The notes below the pieces were generated by a model, which did no database searches, had not been told where the DNA came from, and was given only the letters and a program-made list of their open reading frames with translations. From assembly GCA_036426205.1 (NCBI GenBank), contig CM071568.1:36443499-36507498 (forward strand): a stretch of DNA of 64,000 nucleotides, in the 5' to 3' direction. Positions 57,245-64,000 of this stretch are shown here, piece after piece (the first letter of the stretch is position 1; every line of letters begins with the position of its first letter). Source of the DNA: Ascaphus truei (lineage: Eukaryota > Chordata > Amphibia > Anura > Ascaphidae). The position numbers were made by a program, and so were the translations under genes.

Positions 57245-58566
57245 TTATGGACAATCACGGAAGAAGTGGCCCTTCTTACCGCAGGTATAGCAAAGGAGAT
57301 CTATTTGTTCAGAGCGGCCCCGGTACGGGGAAGATGATTTACGGGCGGGTCTAGCTTTGGGGCCCGAGACCTTGGTGGCGACCTCCTCATCCTGGGTCGG
57401 GGTGATCTTGGCCTTGGCCCCAGCGGCTTTAGCAGGGTCACTGGTGGAAGGCTCCTTAACCTTGGCGGGAGTATGCAACCGGGAGTAGGCTTCATGTTTC
57501 ATTATCTCATCCATTAGCTCCTCCCAGGAAGGGGGCTCACCTTGCATCCGGGAACACTTAATCATGATGACGATAGAATGGTCGGGTAGCGATCCTCTCA
57601 GAAATTGCTCCCAGCAATACACATTCACCTCGGTGGCCTTAATCTGGTCCCTTTTCCGCATCTCCAAAATGATTGCTCTAATTCGCTGAAGGTAATCAGA
57701 TAGCTCCTCTCCGAGTTTCTGACGAAGATTGAAGTACCGCGTCATCAATTGTCCTACGTCCTCAGTTCGCCCGTGAGCCCGCTCAAGAGTCTCTAACATT
57801 TTCTGTGCAGTGACATCCGCATGTTGATCTTTAGCCAGCCGTATCGTGGTAGAAGGGGGCGGTCGCAGGCACTCCATTATGCGTTGTCGTTTTGCCAACT
57901 CAGGGCACGTCCACTCTTCTACAACCTGGGAGGTGTATTCCTTCCACACGTCAAACGCTTCTTCGCCCGCGGGGGTCGGCTTAGTTCCTGAAAAGATTTT
58001 TAGTTTGCAATACTGCTGTTGAATCGATGCCTCGACTTTGGTTGCTCCCAGCTCGGCGATAGTCTGAACTAGCATTTGGAATTCCTTTCCCAGGGTAGCA
58101 GATGGCTGGGCAATACCTAGCGGTGGACTGCCATCGGCGGGTGCACCTAAATTAGACTCGCAATAACTCTCAGGGGGGGAAGGCGATGTAGGCATAGCAA
58201 TCTGTTCCAAGTTCGTGCGAGGGCTGAGGGGTTCGGGTTTTATGGGCCGTTCCGGGTACACCACCATACAGCCTATACCGGCCGAGTCCTCGAACCACAA
58301 GCTGGACGGACCCTGGCCTTCATTTATATCTTGTCCGATACTCACTAACACGGAGCAATACTCCTTGTCCTCCAAACGTTGACCTAACACGGCTATGGTG
58401 GCAGCACCCCGGAGATTAGGGTTTTGCCGCAAGGCCACTCGTATAGCCATGACGGAGTATCTACCGGGACGCGGCACACCGCAAGCGTGTGGGGCGGCAG
58501 CACTTCCAGCTCCATGGCCCATTCATACACTTCTGAGCGCGACAGGTACGGTAATGGGGGTGACAT
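57245..58566 (-). pseudogene. Gypsy gag, PNMA-like, with zinc knuckle
   Basis: The ATG at 58566 gives MSPPLPYLSRSEVYEWAMEL. A frameshift near 58450-58470 moves to the long frame with IRVALRQNPNLRGAATIAV and EYCSVLVSIGQDI, the RRM-like N-terminus seen in PNMA-type gags. A capsid-like helical core follows (AFDVWKEYTSQVVEEW, LRQKLGEELSDYLQRIR, WEQFLRGSLPD), then a basic linker and the knuckle CYTCGKKGHFFRDC. The TAA right after DCP is in frame with protease, exactly at the gag/pol boundary. It assembles the capsid and packages RNA. Confidence 0.85.
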
Positions 58567-58605
58567 TTTAGGAGAGAAAAAAAATGGACAGGGCACCCCA
58601 GGTCT

Positions 58606-58628
58606 GAATCTCAGCAGCGCCTCCAAAA
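58606..58628 (-). other. Primer-binding-site region
   Basis: Next to the 5' LTR on the minus strand: TTTTGGAGGCGCTGCTGAGA. The same sequence adjoins the LTR at 33365. The matching tRNA was not determined. Confidence 0.6.
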
Positions 58629-59999
58629 TGTAACGGGTATTCCCCCACCCAATTGCAGAATATAGTGTGGGTGCGGAGAACATACAGTGTTACCTGCGTG
58701 TGGTGCTTAACCTGTTGGCTCACAGGAGGGCTGAGCTTCCGCCAATGGGAAACCTGGGGCCTTTATGATACTATGAGTAATCACTTACTCGGTGCAGCGC
58801 CTCCACCTGCGATGGTTCCTAGCAGAGCAGGAATTGTTCCTCGCAGGACATCATACAATAACCATATACACGTATGTGAGATAACCAAATACCTTTTACT
58901 TTGGAGCATAAGAAACACATATATCATCACACTGAATATAACAGGTGTCCCTCTCTAGAGAAGACACTAATCACTGCGTCTCACACAATGCTAACGCTAT
59001 CTTGCGCCACGGCGGACGCCAACAATTTATGCACCACGGCGGACGCTAACACTTTACGCGCAACGGCAGACGCTAAAACTTTATGCGCCACGGCGGATGC
59101 TAACACTTCCACAGAATGATCCCACCCCGTGTCCAGTAACCCCAACTCAATGTCTCGCACTCCCAAGTCATATACAAGTGTGTGTGTGTGACTGCGCATC
59201 CACTATGTCTGGTGATAGGCCTTGTTGGTGCACGTGAGTTTATGGGTTACCTGCCGAGCACTCTAGTGCGCGGACCTGCAGCGAACTTCACAAAGGATCA
59301 AGGTGAACTCCTGCACGATATCCGTGATCCACCGCAGGATGATCCATCAGAGGCGATTTCTCTCTGATAATAACCCAGCTCTCTCTCCCAGCTAGACGCA
59401 CAATGTTCGTTGCACTCTATAACAAATAGCTAATGGGGCAGAGTCCCTAACCTAGGGCCTGTCCCTACAACACTCCACTAGGGTGACTCAGGGCTATCTG
59501 GGGTCTAGGGGAATTGCTGGCCTAGTGCAGAGAGTCACTGACTCCTGCACCCTACCTCCTTCCCCTAGCTGCTCCGGTCACCAACTGCCAACGTGCTCTC
59601 TGCCAGCGAAATGTATCAATCTCCTTGCAGGGAGATGCTGCAGCCCTATTGGCTCCCTGGGGTCACGTGTCTCTGCCCCTGTGCACCCTGGGGGTGGACT
59701 GCCCCTTCCTGCGCAGGCGCGACCTCTCAGTGTCCTCCCGCGCTGTCAGAGCTCCTGCGCATGCGCAACAGTGCTATCCCTGGCAGTGCCCTGCTCCGCG
59801 AGCCGCCGGGACCCATACAACGCGACCGCGGCCCTAGCAATGGCCCGCTCGCATCCCTGGCAACCGGCCCGCTCGCGGCCCCGGCAACCGGCCCGCTCGA
59901 GTCCCCGGCAACCGCCCCGCTCGCGTCCCTGGCAACCCAGCCGCATCAATGGAGAGGCGCGCTATGCTCGTGCCCGCACCGACAGGGGACCTGGCTACA
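58629..59999 (-). repeat. Gypsy 5' LTR (1371 bp)
   Basis: Same ends and order as the 3' LTR, but with four units of the 24-bp CACGGCGGACGC repeat (59005-59108) and four units of the 25-bp CGGCAACCGGCCCGCTCG repeat. One extra copy of each accounts for almost all of the 51-bp length difference. GCGCATGCGC lies at 59757. Confidence 0.9.
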
Positions 60000-60003
60000 T
60001 GTG

Positions 60004-60540
60004 TAATGCAGATGCAAGTTGAAAAACGTAAAACGTACATTGCTGTGTGTTAATTGTTACAGTTTGATAAATAGACCAATATCTAGAAGACAGAAGTGCT
60101 AAGACAGTCTTTCATGGTGTAAATATTTGCTGTATAATGTTAACAGAAAAAAGTGTCAAATAGCACTCAGAAAGGAAGATGTGTGATGTATATACATTCA
60201 CACAAGAGTTCTTTCTCCTGCTGTGTATATTGCTGGTCCCTTGGACACCTGACCCCCAACTCTGCTTTCTATGCCTGGCGTCTCCCGGCATTGCACAGGA
60301 ATTACAGATGTAGTCAACATTATTGCACCTCTTAAAGCGCTGGTGTTTAAAAAAAAAACCCAAGTATTAAATTGCATCCAGAAGTGTATCATTTTGTGAA
60401 CATCAACATTGGTTTCATTGACGCCATGTCAAATCTTGTATTAACGCTTGTGACACTAGTACATCGGACATCCCTTCCGGTAATTGTGGACACTAAATTA
60501 GGGACATGAGGCACCAATATAAGGCACACAGTGAATCTCA
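60004..60540. other. No recognised feature
   Basis: AT-rich; no supported gene. Confidence 0.45.
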
Positions 60541-60640
60541 GTAAATTAGACTCTTGACACAGGGTGGATGCTTGAAACGTAGTGTCTCTCTGAGTGGAAG
60601 TGTCAACCTATGTAAGTTTTTTTGAATACATATATTTGTG
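60541..60640 (+). mobile_element. Possible decayed PLE end
   Basis: CTCTTGACACAGGGTGGATG, then CTTGAAACGTAG, then GTTTTTTTGAATACA. It resembles the TTGA...GAAACG motif but the stem is poor. Confidence 0.3.
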
Positions 60641-63587
60641 CGGGGTAAAAATGTATATTTTCTAATGTTACTTTTGTAACTGAGGCTTAATTAACTGTGA
60701 ATCAATACATTTTTGCATTTTCCTAAAAACTGGTGTCCTAATTTCACATATATTATTTATTTAGGGATTTAGGCTTTTTTTTTTTTGCATTTTACGGTAC
60801 TTTATCGCTTGGTAAAGGAATGGTGGATAACAATTTCAAATGTCATTTAAAAAGGTATAGTGATGATAGAGCTACTCATATAAAACAGAGCATGTAAAAT
60901 CATAGAAAAGGTTTATAAGAATTACAAAAATAATTAAATGGGGATAAACAACAGAGAAGAGAGAAATAAAATGCAAAAACACAGATCTTACTAAAATAAA
61001 GAACCAAGTAAAAAACATTTGACAAAACACCAGACTTCAAAGTATATATATATATATATAACACAGCATCTATTTAGGGTATTCAATTATTATATTTTTA
61101 TTGTTGCTCTTTTTTCTGTGTTTACTTGGGTTTGTGTAGATATTGTTTTTTTTCAGTCATTTGTATTATCATGTGTTGCTGATCGGCCGATCTCCATTGC
61201 ATTTCCAGGGGAAATTATTTTCCCCTGGTTTTGCATTATCATACCTATGTATTTAGCATGTTACATATTTTGGGTCTCTACATTTTTATTGTGTATTCTT
61301 TGGTTCAGCAGTGTTCATTTAGTATGTGTTTAGGTATATTTTAAAATTATTTTTGTGTTTTATATTGCTAATAAAATCCATTTTGTACTTTCACATATTT
61401 TTCTTGTGCTTTCAACAAACCCTCTTTTTCTTTTTGTGTTCGTATATATATCCACTTCTTGGTGAATTTTCAGAGTGCTGCAATCTGCGCCTCCATTCAG
61501 CAAGGGCAAACCGCAAAAAAACGGCCGCCTGACACTGACATTGTGTCGGGTGTGGCTTCCCTGCCTTTGACTTTTTTTTGGGCGCCCTCTCCTCGCTTTC
61601 TGTGGGGAGGTGCATGAGACAGGCGAGTTTCTCTGTGCACAGGGCCTTAAATTCCAAGGTGTCAGAGTAACTCGCGGTATGACGTGATGAACGTGGAGCC
61701 ATGCAAAAAAAAGATTGTGTATGATGTGGAGGGCGGTGCAGGCGGAGTTTCTGACAATCGTGGTGCGCCAAGAATTTAAAAAAAATCCTTCAGTGGTGGT
61801 CCGTACTTGAGAGCCAGGGTACTCCTCATTACCACTCTATTTGCGCAGTATGCTTTTCCTTTCTTTCTTTCGACCTTTTTCTTCGCCCACCCATTATCAA
61901 CTGCAAAGCCTTTTCTTATTCCTCTCCCCTCCGCGGATGAAAATGCTGGTAATGCAGCCATTGAGGGGACGAACCAAACAAATTAGAAACTGAAATCATA
62001 AATTGAGGATCCTTCGATTTCACAAAGCAAATCTTATCTTCATTTCATTCATTGTGCAGTATTAGGACGAACTTTAGCGGCCTTAGTTCACATTTTGTCT
62101 AAAACAAATTATGTTATTTTTTTTCATTGTAAGTAAATCTTTGGATAGTCTCCTCCTTTTCTCAAGCCAGAGTGCCACTTACTGAATTCTTTTAATGAGG
62201 TAGTAGACATGGGGACATTGTGCTCCCTTTCAAGCTGTGATGGGCTCCTGGTAACCAGACATGTTATATGGCCTGGAACCTGTTAATTGGCACTTGCCCC
62301 CAACGTTAGTGTAGGAACGTGTGAGTGACGGTGATCAAGTTATACTGCACTTGCCCTGTGCCAGCCCACTGTTTTCTAAGAAGGCGTGAAGACGGATATT
62401 CTAGGATATCGACAGATTTCACATTTTTAAATTCATATTTCCAATCATTTTTTTTCCTTCAGTTTATTGTAAATACCCAAGATTAGATTAGTATTATTTT
62501 ACAGCCAAAAAATAAACACTAAATGATGAAGCCATTTTTGATGTGCAAAGTAGGTGGTGCGGTAAAATCGCACCTTTATTAAAGGGAATGGTTGAAATCC
62601 CCGTTTTCATGTTATTTGCAGGAACCTGATGTTGAAGCAAATCTGCATCACCCTGTGCCAGGTGTGCTGTCATCTTCTCAGGTGGAACTTTACACGCTGT
62701 TCTTATATTTTTTTTTATATATATATATATATATATATTTTATATCATTCCTGCTGTTTTATTTACACACATTATAATGGTATGAAATGCACGAGTGGGG
62801 AAACGCTGCATGCTTCCGGGGTTCTGCAATGATTGCCAGATATAATCTCCAAACTTGATCTTTTTTTTATTTTTGAAACGAATACAAGTCTTTTCTTTGC
62901 CTATTCAGAGCAAACGTCACAATTGCCTGTATTTAAGCAATGATCCAAACTAATGTAATAAACCGCAATATACTTTAAGGAGACATGCATGCTACAGACT
63001 AAATCTTTATGAACTCCATTAGACAATGTGTCGACATATAACAAAATTTAGTTGTCAATGAACACCTAGAAAGGGAGGGTTTTTTTTACTGCAACTTCTT
63101 TTGCTGGCACCTTGCACCAATCGCCTTCATGGACCCAAGTTTGTAACGGAAGTGATGTCACGCGCAGAAGGCAGTCGGCGCCGCCAAAGCCAGCATGCAA
63201 CTGAGGCGGGGAGAAAAACACGCCCAATTTCACTGACAAAGACAAAGGAAAGTTTCCTCCCTAAAATCATTTACACTACTCTCAACAATGTTTTTTTATT
63301 ATTTGCTTTAGCTCCCACCCCGGGTACCTGCAATGCTGAATAGAACAGAATCAAAAACCATAGAAATGGATCTGTAGTATGTTGCCTTGAATTTATTGGC
63401 ATTGGAGTCTATTGTTCAATCATTTGAAACGCTATGGCTGAACCAATATTACAGAGAATATTAGTCTATAACATTGCTCTGTTAGTCATTTTTCTGTTAC
63501 GAATGGCTGCGTTGCCCAACGCTTTTTCTTTGGTGTTAAAACTGCTACATTGCTTTTTAGGATCATAGTGGTAATAAAAAAATCTAA
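60641..63587. other. Unrecognised AT-rich DNA
   Basis: Contains (TA)n at 61043-61061 and 62718-62741. A GC-richer patch at 61470-61830 has an open minus-strand frame (61412-61771) without a recognised domain. No gene can be supported. Confidence 0.5.
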
Positions 63588-63908
63588 TACAGGCATATAC
63601 CCCCTTTAAGTGACACCACTTTAAGTACACTCGCGAGTAAGTACATGTCCGCCAATAGGCAAACGGCAGTTCACGCATGCGCCGTCAGCCTCCTGAACAG
63701 CAATACCGGCTCCCTACCTGTACAAGCTGTGCGCAAGCAGGGAGACTATTAGAGCTTTACAGAATGTTATTACATCAGTTATGCACGTATTGACGATTGC
63801 AGTACGACATGCATCGATAAGTGGAAAAAAGGTACTGCTTCACTTTAAGTACATTTTCGCTTTACATACTCTCGGTCCCATTACGTAGTTAATGGGGGTA
63901 TGCCTGTA
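63588..63908. mobile_element. CAGGCATACCCC MITE, copy 2
   Basis: It starts TACAGGCATATACCCCC and ends GGGGGTATGCCTGTA (inverted termini, TA flanks). It is inverted relative to 16464-16798, sharing CACTCGCGAGTAAG, GCAATACCGGCTCCCTACC and CCAATAGGCAAACGGCAG. Confidence 0.8.
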
Positions 63909-64000
63909 CATTGTAAATCATTTACTCTGGTGTTCCACAAGGTGGCCTCTCAATTGTGGATTTTGGTTAGTGCTGCCTAACCTAGGATAGCAAAGAAAAT
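63909..64000. other. Window end, no feature
   Basis: Short unique sequence. Confidence 0.4.

Larger units (their letters stand above)
51177..60003 (-). mobile_element. Full-length Ty3/Gypsy element
   Basis: The LTRs are 51181-52500 and 58629-59999, and TGTG flanks both ends (51177-51180 and 60000-60003). Coding is on the minus strand in the order gag, protease, reverse transcriptase, RNase H, integrase. gag (after an early frameshift) through the integrase core share one frame, interrupted by stop codons; an insert splits the integrase. The LTRs are very similar except for minisatellite copy number, so the insertion is not old. Confidence 0.9.

Overview
This window looks like repeat-dense, non-coding vertebrate DNA, most probably from an anuran amphibian. 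The evidence is the mixture of mobile elements: an L2/CR1-type LINE with a 2A-like peptide, an L1-Tx1 LINE, a CR1 LINE, several Penelope-like elements (PLEs) with GIY-YIG endonucleases, a Ty3/Gypsy element with a PNMA-like gag, Tc1 transposons, and many hairpin, hAT-like and Harbinger-like MITEs. Host coding content is almost absent. No bacterial-style operons, CRISPR arrays, rRNA or tRNA genes were seen. The organism call is inference from element content; a fish or salamander is not formally excluded.

Layout. 1-6.6 kb holds minisatellites, foldback and hairpin elements (including a ~0.9 kb inverted repeat at 3164-4080), an LTR-like block and a G-rich hAT-like MITE. 6.6-10.4 kb is a nearly full-length L2-type LINE on the + strand with one in-frame stop and a damaged endonuclease motif. 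10.4-19.9 kb has a truncated PLE (12.1-13.1 kb), a Harbinger-like MITE, a Tc1 with a lost catalytic Glu, a CAGGCATACCCC MITE, an LTR remnant and another PLE 3' end. 19.9-23.5 kb is a different kind of DNA: no recognised transposon, many ACTGTA/TACAGT and GCGCATGCGC motifs, and on the minus strand a 202-codon ORF (22428-23036) with a divergent forkhead domain, a near-ideal Kozak start and a consensus splice donor at its end. It is the best host-gene candidate. 23.5-35.3 kb holds a minisatellite, a 238-bp near-perfect palindrome, PLE fragments, a CR1 LINE split by two insertions, and one LTR with part of a gypsy internal region.

35.37-40.26 kb is a complete PLE on the minus strand flanked by a 15-bp target-site duplication, with a coiled-coil-like ORF, reverse transcriptase and GIY-YIG endonuclease, three frame breaks and a terminal hairpin at its 5' end. 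40.33-41.35 kb is a hAT-like MITE with 8-bp target-site duplications and a TGTGTCACTG minisatellite. 42.1-47.8 kb is an L1-Tx1 LINE on the minus strand whose middle (ORF1 C-terminus and ORF2 endonuclease) is replaced by G-rich repeats. 48.93-49.66 kb is a solo LTR. 51.18-60.0 kb is a full-length gypsy on the minus strand with two ~1.3-kb LTRs, gag and pol in one frame split by stops, and a smaller retroelement inserted in its integrase. 60-64 kb is mostly unrecognised AT-rich DNA ending in a second copy of the CAGGCATACCCC MITE.

Cross-cutting theme: at least seven stretches share a fold of the form TTGA(N)AAAG, short stem-loop, (C)GAAA(A/G)C near PLE 3' ends. This is the arrangement of a degenerate hammerhead ribozyme core, and one copy (2177-2234) also has an 11-bp closing stem.
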